25,755 bases of DNA from Sphingomonas sp. CCH9-E2 (GCF_001557215.1 NZ_LSJM01000458.1:1-25755); one strand, 5' to 3'. Positions 6,929-16,376 are shown, counted from the first letter of the stretch. Made by a program: numbers and translations. Notes: generated by a model not told the origin, from the sequence alone.

Positions 6929-8293
6929 TTAACGCAGGCGGCCGCCTTTCAGCTTCGCCTTCTTGATCAGGTCGCCATACTGGTGCGCCAGCAAATGCGA
7001 CTGGATCTGCGTGACCGTGTCCATCGTCACGTTGACGACGATGAGCAGGCTGGTCCCGCCGAGATAGAAGGGGATCGCCAGCGCCGACACAAGATATTCC
7101 GGCACCAGGCAGATCAAGGTCAGGTATGCCGCACCGATCACGGTGATGCGCGTCAGCACATAGTCGAAATAGGCTTCGGTGTTCTTGCCCGGGCGGATAC
7201 CGGGGATGAAGCCGCCATATTTCTTCAGGTTCTCCGCCGTCTCCTCCGGGTTAAACACCACCGCGGTGTAGAAGAACGAGAAGAAGATGATGCCGGCGCC
7301 GTAGAGCAGCATGTAGATCGGGCTGCCATGCTGCAGATACTGGTTGAGCGTGATGATGAGGTCACCGCCCCAGCTCTCCCCCGCCTGCGACTGGCCGGCG
7401 AACTGGCTGATCGTCAGCGGCATCAGCAGCAGCGAGCTGGCGAAGATCGGGGGGATCACGCCCGCGGTGTTGATCTTGAGCGGCAGATGGCTACGCTCGC
7501 TCTGCATGCCGCGCTGGGTCTGGCGCTTGGGATACTGGATCAGGATCCGGCGCTGCGCCCGCTCCATGAAGCAGATGAACAGGATCAGACCTGCCACCGC
7601 CGCCAGGATGGCCAGCAGCGTCACCGGGTTCATCGACCCCGAACGGCCGCCCTCGAACAGCTGCACCAGCGTCGTGGGCAGATGCGCGACGATGCCGGCC
7701 ATGATGATCAGCGAGATGCCGTTGCCGACACCACGGCTGGTGATCTGCTCACCCAGCCACATCAGGAACATCGTGCCGCCGATCAGCGAGATGACCGCAG
7801 CGATGCGGAACAGCATGCCCGGCTCGACCACCGGGGCCAGCCCCTGGCTCGCGCCCAGCGTTTCGAGGCCCACGGCGATGAAATAGCCCTGGATCGCGGT
7901 AAGCGCCACGGTGCCGTAGCGCGTATACTGGTTGAGCCGCTTGCGCCCGCTCTCACCGTCCTTCTTGATCGCGGCGAGCGTCGGCGACAGCGAGGTCGCG
8001 AGCTGCACCACGATCGACGCGGTGATGTACGGCATCACGCCCAGCGCGATCACCGACATGCGCTCCAGCGCACCGCCCGAGAAGGTGTTGAAGAAGTCGA
8101 GCACGCCGCCCTGGGTGCGGTCGGCCAGCAGGCCCAGCTGCGTCGGATCGACGCCGGGCAGCGGCACGAAGCTGAGCATCCGGAAGATGATCAACGCGCC
8201 GAGCGTGAACCACAGGCGCTTCTTGAGTTCGGTGGCCTGTCCGAACTTGGACAGGTTGAGGCCGGATGCCATTGAATCGGCTGCGGATGCCAT
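6929..8293 (-). CDS. secY: Preprotein translocase subunit SecY
   Basis: A 454-residue inner-membrane channel protein with ten predicted membrane helices, forming the SecYEG pore with SecE and SecG. Recognisable parts are ELKKRLWFTLGALIIFR before helix 1, the plug region (PTQLGLL, DFFNTFSGG), MPYITASIVVQL in helix 2, NGISLIIMAGI in helix 4, the cytosolic PKRQTQRGMQ loop that contacts ribosome/SecA, FNPEETAENLKKYGGFIPGIRPG, and a basic C-terminus. The ATG at 8293 is chosen; TTG 8317 would add eight residues, and ATG 8272 is another possibility because no strong Shine-Dalgarno decides between them. It is separated from rplO by 118 bp holding a hairpin and a possible promoter, so it may be partly uncoupled from the ribosomal genes. 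Confidence 0.96.
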   Translation of the reverse strand: MASAADSMASGLNLSKFGQATELKKRLWFTLGALIIFRMLSFVPLPGVDPTQLGLLADRTQGGVLDFFNTFSGGALERMSVIALGVMPYITASIVVQLATSLSPTLAAIKKDGESGRKRLNQYTRYGTVALTAIQGYFIAVGLETLGASQGLAPVVEPGMLFRIAAVISLIGGTMFLMWLGEQITSRGVGNGISLIIMAGIVAHLPTTLVQLFEGGRSGSMNPVTLLAILAAVAGLILFICFMERAQRRILIQYPKRQTQRGMQSERSHLPLKINTAGVIPPIFASSLLLMPLTISQFAGQSQAGESWGGDLIITLNQYLQHGSPIYMLLYGAGIIFFSFFYTAVVFNPEETAENLKKYGGFIPGIRPGKNTEAYFDYVLTRITVIGAAYLTLICLVPEYLVSALAIPFYLGGTSLLIVVNVTMDTVTQIQSHLLAHQYGDLIKKAKLKGGRLR

Positions 8294-8318
8294 TTGAAAT
8301 TCTATCCCGGAAACCAAA

Positions 8319-8351
8319 GCGGCGGAGAAGCGTTTGCCGCTCCCCCGCCGC
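8319..8351 (-). promoter_or_regulatory. Stable hairpin in the rplO-secY spacer
   Basis: GCGGCGG (8319-8325) pairs with CCGCCGC (8345-8351) with an inner AGCG/CGCT stem. On the minus strand the stem is followed by TTTGGTTT, so it could be a weak attenuator or an mRNA processing/stability element for secY-adk. Confidence 0.4.
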
Positions 8352-8352
8352 C

Positions 8353-8380
8353 CATATAGGTTACTGTCGGATCAGGGCAA
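8353..8380 (-). promoter_or_regulatory. Possible internal promoter for secY-adk
   Basis: On the minus strand TTGCCC (8375-8380) and TATATG (8353-8358) are 16 bp apart, each 4/6 matches to sigma70 hexamers. A start at about 8346 would fall in the 5' arm of the hairpin at 8319-8351. Weak support. Confidence 0.3.
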
Positions 8381-8411
8381 TGCACATCCATCGCCCCGTC
8401 CACAGCTAAAG

Positions 8412-8948
8412 TCAGGCCTTGCCGGCCTTCTTCGCGGCGATTTCCTTCTGCTTCACGCGATGCTTGGCAGCATGCTTGTCAGCAGCGGGGACGATCGTCG
8501 GGATGGTGACGGTGCCGCCAGCCTTCTCGACCGCCTCGATCGCGCCCTTCGACGCGCCGGCGACGGTGAAGCTGAGCTTCGCCTTCAGCTCACCCTTGGC
8601 GAGCAGGCGAACGCCATTCTTGCCACCACGGGCGAGGCCAACCGCCTGCAGCGCGGCGTGGTCGATTTCGGTCACGGTCAGCTTGCCGGCGTCGATCAGC
8701 TTCTGGATCATGCCAAGATTGACCTCGGCATAATCCTTGCCGCGCGGATTGTTGAAGCCGCGCTTCGGGATCCGCATGTGGAGCGGCATCTGACCGCCCT
8801 CGAAGCCGTTGATCGCGACGCCCGACCGTGCCTTGGCACCCTTCTGGCCGCGGCCGGCGGTCTTGCCCTTGCCCGAGCCGATGCCGCGTCCGACGCGCAT
8901 CCGGCCCTTACGGGCACCATCATTATCGCGGATATCGTTGAGATTCAT
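8412..8948 (-). CDS. rplO: 50S ribosomal protein L15
   Basis: A 178-residue large-subunit protein, long for L15 (E. coli has 144). The N-terminus [22 protein letters not shown] and the Gly/Lys-rich [14 protein letters not shown] extension that penetrates 23S rRNA are typical. [18 protein letters not shown] follows, then a globular C-terminal half. The extra length is a basic Lys/Ala-rich C-terminal tail. The ATG at 8948 is used because the family starts MxLNDI; a GTG nine nt upstream would add three residues. It is preceded by a 120-bp spacer with a terminator-like hairpin, unlike the tight junctions upstream. Confidence 0.97.
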   Translation of the reverse strand: MNLNDIRDNDGARKGRMRVGRGIGSGKGKTAGRGQKGAKARSGVAINGFEGGQMPLHMRIPKRGFNNPRGKDYAEVNLGMIQKLIDAGKLTVTEIDHAALQAVGLARGGKNGVRLLAKGELKAKLSFTVAGASKGAIEAVEKAGGTVTIPTIVPAADKHAAKHRVKQKEIAAKKAGKA

Positions 8949-9002
8949 GTCGTGCACTCGCTTTCGCTTTAGTCGCGCTGGTTGAATTCCCGGACGGGCC
9001 GG

Positions 9003-9036
9003 GAAAATCGGAAAGGGGGCCGATAGCCCCCTCCCC
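9003..9036 (-). terminator. Terminator-like hairpin between rpmD and rplO
   Basis: On the minus strand GGGGAGGGGGC pairs with GCCCCCTTTCC (11 positions, two G-U) around TATCG, followed by GATTTT. A second small stem, CCCGG/CCGGG (8989-9003), lies just beyond. This is the expected form of an intrinsic terminator or attenuator inside the spc operon. It could reduce read-through into rplO-secY-adk. Confidence 0.6.
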
Positions 9037-9068
9037 TCATATTGTCACCTGGAAAAGATGCCGGGGAT

Positions 9069-9248
9069 TCAGCCCTCGACGACCTCGACCAGATGGGGAA
9101 GCTTGCGGATCATGCCGCGAACTTCGGGGGTGTCCTCCAGTTCGCTGACCCGGTGCATCTTGTTGAGGCCCAGACCGATCAGCGTCGCGCGCTGGTCCTT
9201 GGTCCGACGGATCGGCGAACCGATCTGCTTCACCTTGATCGTTGCCAT
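9069..9248 (-). CDS. rpmD: 50S ribosomal protein L30
   Basis: A 59-residue protein, the usual length for bacterial L30. It reads [20 protein letters not shown], followed by the conserved [12 protein letters not shown] and a C-terminal [13 protein letters not shown]. It lies between rpsE and rplO as in most bacteria. The ATG is 5 nt after the rpsE stop. L30 sits at the base of the large subunit near the 5S/23S contact region. Confidence 0.96.
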   Translation of the reverse strand: MATIKVKQIGSPIRRTKDQRATLIGLGLNKMHRVSELEDTPEVRGMIRKLPHLVEVVEG

Positions 9249-9253
9249 GTCGC

Positions 9254-9946
9254 TTACTCCACGATCGCCGCGGCATCAGCCTCGGCGGTCTGCGAACCGC
9301 CACGGCCGAGCAGGTCGGCAATCTTCTTGCCGCGACGCTGGGCCACTGCCTTCGGGGAATACTGGTCGCCCAGCGCCTCGAAGGTCGCGCGGATCATGTT
9401 GTAGGGGTTGGAAGTGCCGACCGACTTGGTCACCACGTCCGCAACGCCCAGGCTCTCGAACACGGCGCGCATCGGACCGCCGGCGATGATGCCGGTACCG
9501 GCAGGCGCCGAGCGGACGGTCACCTGGCCAGCGCCGAAATGGCCCTTGCCGTCGTGGTGCAGCGTCCGGCCCTCGCGCAGCGGCACGCGGACCATCTTCT
9601 TCTTGGCAGCGGCGGTCGCCTTGCTGATGGCTTCCGGCACTTCGCGTGCCTTGCCATGACCGAAACCGACCCGGCCCTTGCCGTCGCCGACAACGACCAG
9701 AGCTGCAAAGCCGAAGCGCTTGCCGCCCTTCACGGTCTTGCTGACGCGGTTGATGTGGACCAGCTTTTCGATCAGCTCTTCGCCCTGCTCGTCGCGCGGG
9801 GTGCGGTCGTCGCGACGGCCACGGCCGTCACGGCCACGGCCACCACCACGATTGTCGCCACCACGGCCGCCACGGCCACGACGATTTTCGGTGCCGGCTT
9901 CGGCTGCTGCGCCCTCGACGGGCGTCTGGTTCTGTTCGTCAGCCAT
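9254..9946 (-). CDS. rpsE: 30S ribosomal protein S5 with RG-rich N-terminal extension
   Basis: A 230-residue protein; E. coli S5 has 167. The core begins near residue 56 ([19 protein letters not shown]) with the double-stranded RNA-binding fold, then the C-terminal S5 domain ([30 protein letters not shown]). S5 shapes the mRNA entry/fidelity region with S4 and S12. The ~46 extra N-terminal residues are Gly/Arg/Asp-rich (residues 21-46), resembling an RG/RGG disordered tail. The ATG at 9946 has GGAG about 8 nt upstream and overlaps the end region of rplR; a longer upstream frame overlapping rplR is rejected. Confidence 0.97.
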   Translation of the reverse strand: MADEQNQTPVEGAAAEAGTENRRGRGGRGGDNRGGGRGRDGRGRRDDRTPRDEQGEELIEKLVHINRVSKTVKGGKRFGFAALVVVGDGKGRVGFGHGKAREVPEAISKATAAAKKKMVRVPLREGRTLHHDGKGHFGAGQVTVRSAPAGTGIIAGGPMRAVFESLGVADVVTKSVGTSNPYNMIRATFEALGDQYSPKAVAQRRGKKIADLLGRGGSQTAEADAAAIVE

Positions 9947-9947
9947 C

Positions 9948-10304
9948 TTAGAACTCCAATCCGCCTTCACGCGCGGCATCCGCCAGCGCCTTGACGCGTC
10001 CGTGGAACAGGAAACCGCCACGGTCGAACACGACCTGCGTCACGCCGGCCTTCTTGGCGACTTCCGCGATGCGCGCACCGACTGCCTTGGCCGCATCGAT
10101 GTTGCCACCGTTGGAGCCACGGACATCCTTGTCCAGCGTCGAAGCGGCGGCCAGGGTCTTGCCCTGGGCGTCGTCGATCACCTGCACATAGATGTGCTTG
10201 CCCGAGCGATGCACCGACAGCCGCGGACGGCCGCCCGAACGCGCACGCAGCGCGGTGCGGTTGCGGCGACGCCGCTTCTCGAAGAGAGAGAGACCCTTGC
10301 CCAT
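9948..10304 (-). CDS. rplR: 50S ribosomal protein L18
   Basis: A 118-residue 5S rRNA-binding protein, normal length. It opens with [20 protein letters not shown], then [20 protein letters not shown] and [25 protein letters not shown], the family C-terminus. Its ATG overlaps the rplF stop as TAATG, so translation is likely coupled. L18 with L5 and 5S rRNA forms the central protuberance. Confidence 0.97.
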   Translation of the reverse strand: MGKGLSLFEKRRRRNRTALRARSGGRPRLSVHRSGKHIYVQVIDDAQGKTLAAASTLDKDVRGSNGGNIDAAKAVGARIAEVAKKAGVTQVVFDRGGFLFHGRVKALADAAREGGLEF

Positions 10305-10837
10305 TACTTCTTCTTCCCTTCCTTGCGGAAGATGAACTCGCCGTCGTACTTGATGCCCTTGCCCTTGTACGGCTCAGGCTTACGCCAGCGACGGATTTCC
10401 GCGGCAAACTGGCCGACGGCCTGCTTGTCGTTGCCCGAGATTTCGACGGTCGTCTGGTCGGGGGTCTTCACCTCCACGCCTTCCGGCACGTCCAGATCAA
10501 CGTCGTGCGAATAACCGAGCTGCAGCTTCAGCTTGCGGCCCTGTGCGTTCGCACGATAACCGACACCGGTGATGAGCAGCTTCTTGGTGAAGCCCTCGGT
10601 CACGCCGGTCACCAGGTTCTGGACCAGCGTGCGCTGCATGCCCCAGAACGCCTTGGCGCGCTTGGTGTCGTTGGCGGGCTTCACCGTGATCGTGCCCTCG
10701 CCCACCTCGTACGAGATGTCGTCGGCGGTCGGCATGGTCAGGGTGCCCTTCGGCCCCTTGACGCTGATCTTGCCGCCTTCGACGCTGGCGGTGACGCCGG
10801 CGGGGACGGTGATCGGCTTCTTACCGGTGCGGCTCAT
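10304..10837 (-). CDS. rplF: 50S ribosomal protein L6
   Basis: A 177-residue protein, the same length class as E. coli L6. It starts [15 protein letters not shown] and has the tandem L6 folds; the second carries the strongly conserved [12 protein letters not shown] and [16 protein letters not shown] segments. L6 lies near the factor-binding base of the stalk. The ATG overlaps the rpsH stop (TGATG), and its own TAA overlaps the rplR ATG. Confidence 0.97.
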   Translation of the reverse strand: MSRTGKKPITVPAGVTASVEGGKISVKGPKGTLTMPTADDISYEVGEGTITVKPANDTKRAKAFWGMQRTLVQNLVTGVTEGFTKKLLITGVGYRANAQGRKLKLQLGYSHDVDLDVPEGVEVKTPDQTTVEISGNDKQAVGQFAAEIRRWRKPEPYKGKGIKYDGEFIFRKEGKKK

Positions 10838-11232
10838 CAGAACACCTCCGCGAGCACTTCGCCACCGACATTCTGCTCGCGCGCTTCGGCGTCCGACAGA
10901 ACGCCACGCGGCGTCGAAACGATGGTGATGCCCAAGCCATTGCGCACCTTCGGCAGTTCCTTCGAACCCGAATAGACGCGGCGGCCCGGCTTCGAGACGC
11001 GCGCGATGGACTTGATCGCGGGCTGGCCCTCGAAATACTTCAGCTCGATGCGGATGCCGGCCGCGGGGCCCATCTGCTCTTCGCTGTAGCCACGGATGTA
11101 ACCCTCGCGCTGGAGCACGTCGAGGACACGCGCACGCAGCTTGCTCGCCGGCGTCAGGACGGAGTCCTTGCGGGCGCGCTGGCCGTTGCGGATGCGGGTG
11201 AGCATATCACCCAGAGGATCGGTCAATGCCAT
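10837..11232 (-). CDS. rpsH: 30S ribosomal protein S8
   Basis: A 131-residue protein of standard length, [20 protein letters not shown] at the start and [20 protein letters not shown] near the end, with [10 protein letters not shown] as the C-terminus. S8 binds the central domain of 16S rRNA and in E. coli represses the spc operon through its mRNA. The ATG at 11232 is the family start; a longer frame to 11361 runs into rpsN and is not used. It is 11 nt after rpsN. Confidence 0.97.
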   Translation of the reverse strand: MALTDPLGDMLTRIRNGQRARKDSVLTPASKLRARVLDVLQREGYIRGYSEEQMGPAAGIRIELKYFEGQPAIKSIARVSKPGRRVYSGSKELPKVRNGLGITIVSTPRGVLSDAEAREQNVGGEVLAEVF

Positions 11233-11243
11233 CTTCGTGATCC

Positions 11244-11549
11244 TTACCAGCTCGACTTCGTGACACCCGGGATCAGGCCCTTGTTGGCCAGATCGCGCAG
11301 CATGACACGTGCGAGACGGAACTTGCGGTAGTAACCGCGCGGACGACCGGTCAGCTCGCACCGGTTGCGGATGCGGGTCGGGTTGCCGTTGCGGGGCACC
11401 TCGGCCATCTTCAGACGCGCGATCAGACGCTCGGTCTCATCGAGCGACTTGTCGTTCGCAATCGCCTTCAGCTTCGCATAGCGGCCGGCATATTTCTTCA
11501 CCAGCTTCTTGCGACGCTCGTTCTTGAGCACGGAACTCAGTTTCGCCAT
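11244..11549 (-). CDS. rpsN: 30S ribosomal protein S14 (long, zinc-free form)
   Basis: A 101-residue protein of the long type without the CxxC zinc motif found in the short 61-residue form. The conserved C-terminal half is [21 protein letters not shown] and LPGxTKSSW-like (IPGVTKSSW). S14 is a late-assembling head protein of the 30S subunit. It is 19 nt after rplE. Confidence 0.97.
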   Translation of the reverse strand: MAKLSSVLKNERRKKLVKKYAGRYAKLKAIANDKSLDETERLIARLKMAEVPRNGNPTRIRNRCELTGRPRGYYRKFRLARVMLRDLANKGLIPGVTKSSW

Positions 11550-11568
11550 GACTTAAGTTCTCTTTCCC

Positions 11569-12153
11569 TTACGCGGCCTGCTTCGCTTCGCCGTCCGCCT
11601 CAATGGGGAACGGGAAACCGAAGAGACGGAGAAGCTCGCGGGCTTCTTCGTCGGTCTTGGCGGTGGTGGTCACGATCACGTCCATGCCGCGCACCTTGTC
11701 GATGCGGTCATAGTTGATCTCGGGGAACACGATCTGTTCCTTGATGCCGCAGGCATAGTTGCCACGGCCGTCGAACGACTTGTCCGACAGGCCGCGGAAG
11801 TCACGCACGCGCGGCAGCGCGATGGTGATGAAGCGGTCGAGGAACTCGTACATCCGCTCACGACGCAGCGTCACCTTGCAACCGATCGCCATGCCTTCAC
11901 GCAGCTTGAACTGCGCGATCGACTTCTTGGCCTTGGTCACGACAGGCTTCTGGCCGGCGATCAGCTCCATTTCGGAAGCTGCCTGCTCGACCTTCTTCTT
12001 GTCCTGGGTCGCTTCGCCGACGCCCATGTTGAGCACGATCTTCTCGATCTTCGGCACTTCGAGCGCGTTCTTGTAGCCGAACTTCGCGGTCATCGCCTTG
12101 ACGATTTCCGCGTCGTACTTCGACTTCATGCGCGGGATATAGGTGTCAGCCAT
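11569..12153 (-). CDS. rplE: 50S ribosomal protein L5
   Basis: A 194-residue protein, slightly longer than E. coli L5 (179) through an acidic C-terminal tail ending [10 protein letters not shown]. Conserved parts are [55 protein letters not shown] and [21 protein letters not shown]5 binds 5S rRNA in the central protuberance and contacts P-site tRNA. Its ATG overlaps the rplX stop (TGATG). Confidence 0.97.
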   Translation of the reverse strand: MADTYIPRMKSKYDAEIVKAMTAKFGYKNALEVPKIEKIVLNMGVGEATQDKKKVEQAASEMELIAGQKPVVTKAKKSIAQFKLREGMAIGCKVTLRRERMYEFLDRFITIALPRVRDFRGLSDKSFDGRGNYACGIKEQIVFPEINYDRIDKVRGMDVIVTTTAKTDEEARELLRLFGFPFPIEADGEAKQAA

Positions 12154-12464
12154 CAGATGACCTCCCCGGTCTTGACCGCAACGCGGACCTTCTTGCCGTC
12201 GCGCTCTTCGAAGCGGACGCGGGTCGCCTTGCCGTCCTTGGTCACATGCGCGACCTTCGACACGTGCAGCGGAGCCTCGGCGCGCTTCAGGCCACCCTGC
12301 GGGTCGCCCTGGCTCGGCTTGGTGTGACGCACGGCGATGTTCACGCCCGACACGACGACCTTGTCGGCCTTCGGCATCGACTTGACGACTTCACCGGTCT
12401 TGCCCTTGTCCTTGCCGGACAGGACGATGACCTGGTCGCCCTTCTTGATCTTGGCAGCAGCCAT
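12153..12464 (-). CDS. rplX: 50S ribosomal protein L24
   Basis: A 103-residue KOW-domain protein: [22 protein letters not shown] at residues 5-26, then [20 protein letters not shown]24 initiates 50S assembly and lies near the exit tunnel. ATG 12464 overlaps the rplN stop as TGATG and is preferred to the adjacent in-frame GTG at 12467. Confidence 0.97.
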   Translation of the reverse strand: MAAAKIKKGDQVIVLSGKDKGKTGEVVKSMPKADKVVVSGVNIAVRHTKPSQGDPQGGLKRAEAPLHVSKVAHVTKDGKATRVRFEERDGKKVRVAVKTGEVI

Positions 12465-12832
12465 CACAGCACCTCAGGGGCGAGCGAAATGATCTTCATG
12501 AAGCCCTTCGAGCGCAGCTCGCGGACCACCGGGCCAAAGATACGGGTGCCGATCGGCTCCTCGTTCTTGTTGACTAGGACGGCAGCATTGCCGTCGAAGC
12601 GAATGACCGAGCCATCGGCGCGGCGAACGTCCTTGGCGGTGCGGACGATGACGGCGCGGTGCACGTCACCCTTCTTCACCTTGCCGCGGGGCTGTGCTTC
12701 CTTGATGCTGACGACGATGACGTCGCCCACGCCGGCGAAGCGACGCTTCGACCCGCCCAGCACCTTGATGCACTGCACCCGCTTCGCGCCGCTGTTATCT
12801 GCGACGTCGAGATTGGACTGCATCTGGATCAT
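12464..12832 (-). CDS. rplN: 50S ribosomal protein L14
   Basis: A 122-residue protein, standard length, [17 protein letters not shown] at the start and the signature segment RGDVHRAV-type ([18 protein letters not shown]). It binds 23S rRNA at the subunit interface. GAGAAGGAACC upstream supplies the Shine-Dalgarno. It follows a 78-nt spacer after rpsQ, the place where E. coli has the spc promoter; I see a hairpin here but no convincing promoter. Confidence 0.97.
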   Translation of the reverse strand: MIQMQSNLDVADNSGAKRVQCIKVLGGSKRRFAGVGDVIVVSIKEAQPRGKVKKGDVHRAVIVRTAKDVRRADGSVIRFDGNAAVLVNKNEEPIGTRIFGPVVRELRSKGFMKIISLAPEVL

Positions 12833-12859
12833 TGATCCGGTTCCTTCTCTCTTGGCCTA

Positions 12860-12875
12860 CCGGGACACGTCCCGG
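12860..12875 (-). other. Hairpin in the rpsQ-rplN spacer
   Basis: CCGGGA and TCCCGG pair around CACG (16 nt in all) in the S10/spc boundary. It may be an mRNA processing or regulatory stem. No U-tract follows. Confidence 0.35.
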
Positions 12876-12910
12876 GGGTTCCAGTTGAACTCTTGAGACC
12901 CTTGCGGATC

Positions 12911-13180
12911 TTAAGCGATGTCGGCCCGCTCGGGGGTCGCGTGGGTGTTGACCCGCTCGATCACCTTCCAGGTCTTCAGCTTGCTGATCGGCGCGGTCTC
13001 TTCGATGCGCACGGTCTCGCCAGCCTTGTACTCGTTCGCCTCGTCATGGGCGTGATACTTCTTCGAGCGCCGGATGATCTTGCCGTAGAGCGGGTGCTTG
13101 ACCTTGCGCTCCACGTTCACGACCACCGTCTTGTCGCCCTTGTCGGACACGATCTGCCCGGTCAGCACGCGCTTCGGCAT
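12911..13180 (-). CDS. rpsQ: 30S ribosomal protein S17
   Basis: An 89-residue OB-fold protein: [21 protein letters not shown] then [20 protein letters not shown] and [20 protein letters not shown]. It binds 16S helices of the body and is a primary assembly protein. It is 14 nt after rpmC and is the last gene of the S10 group. Confidence 0.97.
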   Translation of the reverse strand: MPKRVLTGQIVSDKGDKTVVVNVERKVKHPLYGKIIRRSKKYHAHDEANEYKAGETVRIEETAPISKLKTWKVIERVNTHATPERADIA

Positions 13181-13194
13181 GGTTCAGTGTCCTC

Positions 13195-13398
13195 TTACTT
13201 CGCAGCCGAGCGCGAGCGCTCGTTCTGCAGCGTCTTGATGCGGGCGATGTCCTTGCGGACTTCCTTCACACGGCTCGGCTTCTCGAGCTGGCTGGTCGCC
13301 GCCTGGAAACGCAGGTTGAATGCCTCGCGCTTCAGGTTGCCCAGCTCCTCGGTCAGCTGATCGTCGCTCTTCGCGCGCAGATCGATTGCCTTGGTCAT
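13195..13398 (-). CDS. rpmC: 50S ribosomal protein L29
   Basis: A 67-residue two-helix protein with [25 protein letters not shown] and [11 protein letters not shown], the L29 signature. L29 lies by the tunnel exit next to L23, where signal recognition particle and trigger factor dock. It is 3 nt after rplP. Confidence 0.96.
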   Translation of the reverse strand: MTKAIDLRAKSDDQLTEELGNLKREAFNLRFQAATSQLEKPSRVKEVRKDIARIKTLQNERSRSAAK

Positions 13399-13401
13399 CT
13401 C

Positions 13402-13833
13402 TTAACCCTCCAGGTGCGACGTGTCGCCGAGGCGGGCCACGACCTTGGTCTTGATCGGCAGCTTCATCGCTGCACGCTCGAACGCTTCCGCTGCGAGCGG
13501 GCCGGGAACGCCGTCCAGCTCGAACAGGATGCGGCCGGGCGCCACGCGCGCCGCCCAATATTCAGGCGAACCCTTGCCCGAGCCCATGCGGACTTCGGCC
13601 GGCTTGCTCGACACGGGCAGGTCCGGGAACACGCGGATCCACAGGCGGCCCTGACGCTTGATGTGACGCGTGATCGCGCGGCGTGCCGCTTCGATCTGAC
13701 GGGCGGTGATCCGCTCCGGCTCCAGCGCCTTCAGGCCGTACGAGCCGAAGTTCAGCGTCGCGCCGCCCTTGGTCTCACCCTTGATCCGGCCCTTGAAGGC
13801 CTTGCGGAACTTGGTGCGCTTCGGTTGCAACAT
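13402..13833 (-). CDS. rplP: 50S ribosomal protein L16
   Basis: A 143-residue protein: [16 protein letters not shown], the [16 protein letters not shown] block, then [16 protein letters not shown], which includes the arginine hydroxylated in E. coli L16. It contacts A-site tRNA and the peptidyl-transferase region, and is essential late in 50S assembly. It is 12 nt after rpsC. Confidence 0.97.
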   Translation of the reverse strand: MLQPKRTKFRKAFKGRIKGETKGGATLNFGSYGLKALEPERITARQIEAARRAITRHIKRQGRLWIRVFPDLPVSSKPAEVRMGSGKGSPEYWAARVAPGRILFELDGVPGPLAAEAFERAAMKLPIKTKVVARLGDTSHLEG

Positions 13834-13845
13834 TGTCTCTAACCC

Positions 13846-14553
13846 TTAGCGACGGTCATCGCGCGCGGGGCGAACGCCCGACGTCTGCGATTCCATGTTC
13901 AGGCGATCGGTCGCCATCGGATCATGGCCCAGGATCTCGCCCTTGAAGATCCAGACCTTGACGCCGCACACGCCATAGGCGGTGTGGGCTTCGGCGGTCG
14001 CATGGTCGACGTTCGCGCGCAGCGTGTGCAGCGGGACGCGGCCTTCGCGATACCATTCCGAACGCGCGATTTCCGCGCCGCCCAGACGGCCGCCACAGTT
14101 GATCCGGATACCTTCCGCACCCAGACGCATCGCCGACTGAACGGCGCGCTTCATGGCGCGGCGGAACGCGATGCGACGCTCCAGCTGATCGGCGATGCCC
14201 TGCGCGACGAGCTTCGCGTCGACTTCGGGCTTGCGGATCTCGACGATGTTCAGCGACACGTCCGAGCTGGTCATCTCGCCCAGCTTCTTGCGAAGCTTCT
14301 CGATGTCCGTGCCCTTCTTGCCGATGATCACGCCGGGACGCGCAGCAAAGATGCTGACGCGGCACAGCTTCGCCGGACGCTCGATCACCACCTTGGAGAT
14401 CGCCGCCTGCGGCAGCGTCTTCATGATGAACTGGCGCATCTTGAGATCTTCAAGCAGCAGGCGGCCATAATCGGCGCCCTCGGCGAACCAGCGGCTGTCC
14501 CAGGTGCGGTTGATCTGCAGACGCAGACCGATTGGGTTGCTCTTGTGACCCAT
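13846..14553 (-). CDS. rpsC: 30S ribosomal protein S3
   Basis: A 235-residue protein with N-terminal [22 protein letters not shown], a KH domain ([21 protein letters not shown], about residues 75-95) and the C-terminal S3 domain ([22 protein letters not shown]). S3 lines the mRNA entry tunnel and takes part in mRNA unwinding. The basic C-terminus ends RPARDDRR. The ATG overlaps the rplV stop (TAATG). Confidence 0.97.
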   Translation of the reverse strand: MGHKSNPIGLRLQINRTWDSRWFAEGADYGRLLLEDLKMRQFIMKTLPQAAISKVVIERPAKLCRVSIFAARPGVIIGKKGTDIEKLRKKLGEMTSSDVSLNIVEIRKPEVDAKLVAQGIADQLERRIAFRRAMKRAVQSAMRLGAEGIRINCGGRLGGAEIARSEWYREGRVPLHTLRANVDHATAEAHTAYGVCGVKVWIFKGEILGHDPMATDRLNMESQTSGVRPARDDRR

Positions 14554-14933
14554 TATGCTTCTTCCTGCACTTCGCGCACCACGATGCGCAGACGGCTGAA
14601 CGGCTTCAGGATGCGCGTCGACTTGCCGCGGCCACGGGTGTGGAACCGCTTCATCGTGATCGACTTGCCGACCGACGCCTCGGCGACAACGAGCGCGTCG
14701 ACGTCGAGATTGTGGTTGTTCTCGGCATTGGCGATGGCCGAAGCCAGCACCTTGCGTGCGTCAACCGCCATCGCCTTCGTGCTGAAGGAGAGGATGTTGA
14801 GGGCGTCGCCGGCCTTCTTGCCGCGGATCAGGCCAGCAACCAGGTTCAGCTTCTGCGCCGAACCGCGGATCTGCGTGCCAACCGACAGCGCCTCATTGTC
14901 GCCGACGCGACGGGGAGCCTTGGGCTTCGACAT
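14553..14933 (-). CDS. rplV: 50S ribosomal protein L22
   Basis: A 126-residue protein of normal size. [20 protein letters not shown] and the C-terminal hairpin [22 protein letters not shown] are diagnostic; the hairpin lines the exit tunnel and is the macrolide-sensitive tip. It is 1 nt after rpsS and overlaps rpsC by one base. Confidence 0.97.
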   Translation of the reverse strand: MSKPKAPRRVGDNEALSVGTQIRGSAQKLNLVAGLIRGKKAGDALNILSFSTKAMAVDARKVLASAIANAENNHNLDVDALVVAEASVGKSITMKRFHTRGRGKSTRILKPFSRLRIVVREVQEEA

Positions 14934-14934
14934 C

Positions 14935-15213
14935 TTAGCGCTTACCCTTCTTGTCGGCCGCGTGCCCCGGGAAATACCGGGTCGGGGCGAACTCGCCGAG
15001 CTTCATGCCGACCATGTCCTCGTTCACCGACACCGGCACGAACTTGCGGCCGTTGTAGACGTTGAAGGTCAGGCCGACGAACTGCGGCAGGATGGTCGAA
15101 CGACGCGACCAGGTCTTGATCGGACCACCACGGCCCGAATTCTCCTGAGCGACTTCCGCCTTCTTCAGGAGGTGGAGGTCCACGAACGGACCCTTCCAAA
15201 CGGAGCGAGCCAT
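14935..15213 (-). CDS. rpsS: 30S ribosomal protein S19
   Basis: A 92-residue head protein: [20 protein letters not shown], then [28 protein letters not shown] and [14 protein letters not shown], all family signatures. It contacts A-site tRNA and the inter-subunit bridge. It is 3 nt after rplB. Confidence 0.97.
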   Translation of the reverse strand: MARSVWKGPFVDLHLLKKAEVAQENSGRGGPIKTWSRRSTILPQFVGLTFNVYNGRKFVPVSVNEDMVGMKLGEFAPTRYFPGHAADKKGKR

Positions 15214-15216
15214 GGT

Positions 15217-16062
15217 TTAGCCCTTCTTCTTCGCGTGGCGGCTACGGATGATGAACTTGTCCGTCGCCTTGTTGTGACGGGTGCGCGCACCCTTGGTCGG
15301 CTTGCCCCACGGGGTGACCGGATGACGGCCGCCCGAGGTCCGGCCTTCACCACCGCCGTGCGGGTGGTCGACCGGGTTCTTGGCAACACCGCGGGTCAGC
15401 GGGCGGATGCCCTTCCAGCGGTTGCGGCCAGCCTTGGCGAGGTTGGTGTTGCCATTGTCGGGGTTCGACACGGCGCCAACGGTGCCCATGCAATCCGAAC
15501 GGATGTAGCGCTGCTCGCCCGAGTTCAGGCGGACGATCACCATGCCGCGGTCACGACCGACGACCTGCACATAGGTGCCGGCCGAACGCGCGATCTGACC
15601 GCCCTTGCCCGGCTTCATCTCCACATTGTGGACGATGGTGCCGACCGGCATCTGGCCCAGCTCCATGGCGTTGCCCGGCTTCACGTCGGTCTTCTTGCCC
15701 GCGATCACCTTGTCGCCAACGCCGAGGCGCTGGGGAGCGATGATATAGGCATAGTCCGGCGTTTCGGCGGTGCCATAGTTGATCAGCGCGATGAAGGCGG
15801 TGCGGTTGGGATCATATTCGATCCGCTCCACGGTGCCTTCCACGTCCCAGTTGCGACGCTTGAAGTCGATGATGCGGTAGCGCTGCTTGTGGCCGCCCGC
15901 GATGCCGCGCGACGTCACATGGCCCTTGTTGTTGCGGCCACCGGTCTTGCGCTTGCCCTCGGTCAGCGCCTTGACGGGACCGCCCTTGTGCAGACCCGAA
16001 CGGTCCACCAGGATCAGGCCGCGCCGCGCCGGCGAGGTCGGGTTGTAATTCTTGAGCGCCAT
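15217..16062 (-). CDS. rplB: 50S ribosomal protein L2
   Basis: A 281-residue RNA-binding protein central to peptidyl-transferase organisation. It starts [16 protein letters not shown] and has [44 protein letters not shown], and [19 protein letters not shown]. The last carries the histidine equivalent to E. coli H229, tied to catalysis and assembly. It is 2 nt after rplW. Confidence 0.98.
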   Translation of the reverse strand: MALKNYNPTSPARRGLILVDRSGLHKGGPVKALTEGKRKTGGRNNKGHVTSRGIAGGHKQRYRIIDFKRRNWDVEGTVERIEYDPNRTAFIALINYGTAETPDYAYIIAPQRLGVGDKVIAGKKTDVKPGNAMELGQMPVGTIVHNVEMKPGKGGQIARSAGTYVQVVGRDRGMVIVRLNSGEQRYIRSDCMGTVGAVSNPDNGNTNLAKAGRNRWKGIRPLTRGVAKNPVDHPHGGGEGRTSGGRHPVTPWGKPTKGARTRHNKATDKFIIRSRHAKKKG

Positions 16063-16064
16063 GG

Positions 16065-16376
16065 TCAGTTGACCCCCTGCGTCACGTCGATCGAGTCACC
16101 ATCCTTGAGGGTGACGATCGCCTTCTTGATGTCGCTGCGCGTGTAGGGCTTGCCCTTCCAGCGCTTCGTCTTGCCCTTCTGGACGATGGTGTTCACCGCG
16201 GTGACACCGACGCCGAAGATTGCCTCGACCGCCGCCTTGATCTGCGGCTTGGTCGCATCGTTCGCGACCTTGAAGACGACGGCGTTGGCTTCCGAAACCA
16301 GCGTCGACTTCTCGGTGATGTGCGGCGCGACGATCACGTCATAATGACGCACGTCGATCTGCTCCTTCTTAGCCAT
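16065..16376 (-). CDS. rplW: 50S ribosomal protein L23
   Basis: A 103-residue tunnel-exit protein: [17 protein letters not shown], then [23 protein letters not shown] and the extended loop [20 protein letters not shown]. It is the main docking point for trigger factor and SRP. Its start overlaps the rplD stop by 8 nt (ATGGCTAA), a strong sign of coupling. Confidence 0.97.
   Translation of the reverse strand: MAKKEQIDVRHYDVIVAPHITEKSTLVSEANAVVFKVANDATKPQIKAAVEAIFGVGVTAVNTIVQKGKTKRWKGKPYTRSDIKKAIVTLKDGDSIDVTQGVN

Noticed and set aside
6701..8275. 524-codon plus-strand frame opposite secY
   Set aside because: Composition (His, Arg, Gln, Asp runs) is that of an antisense frame; SecY on the minus strand is clear.
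11244..11549. Zinc-type S14 paralogue or zinc-dependent ribosome remodelling
   Set aside because: The protein is the long form without CxxC motifs, the normal alphaproteobacterial type.
13924..16146. 740-codon plus-strand frame opposite rpsC to rplB
   Set aside because: Same antisense codon-bias artefact over certain ribosomal protein genes.
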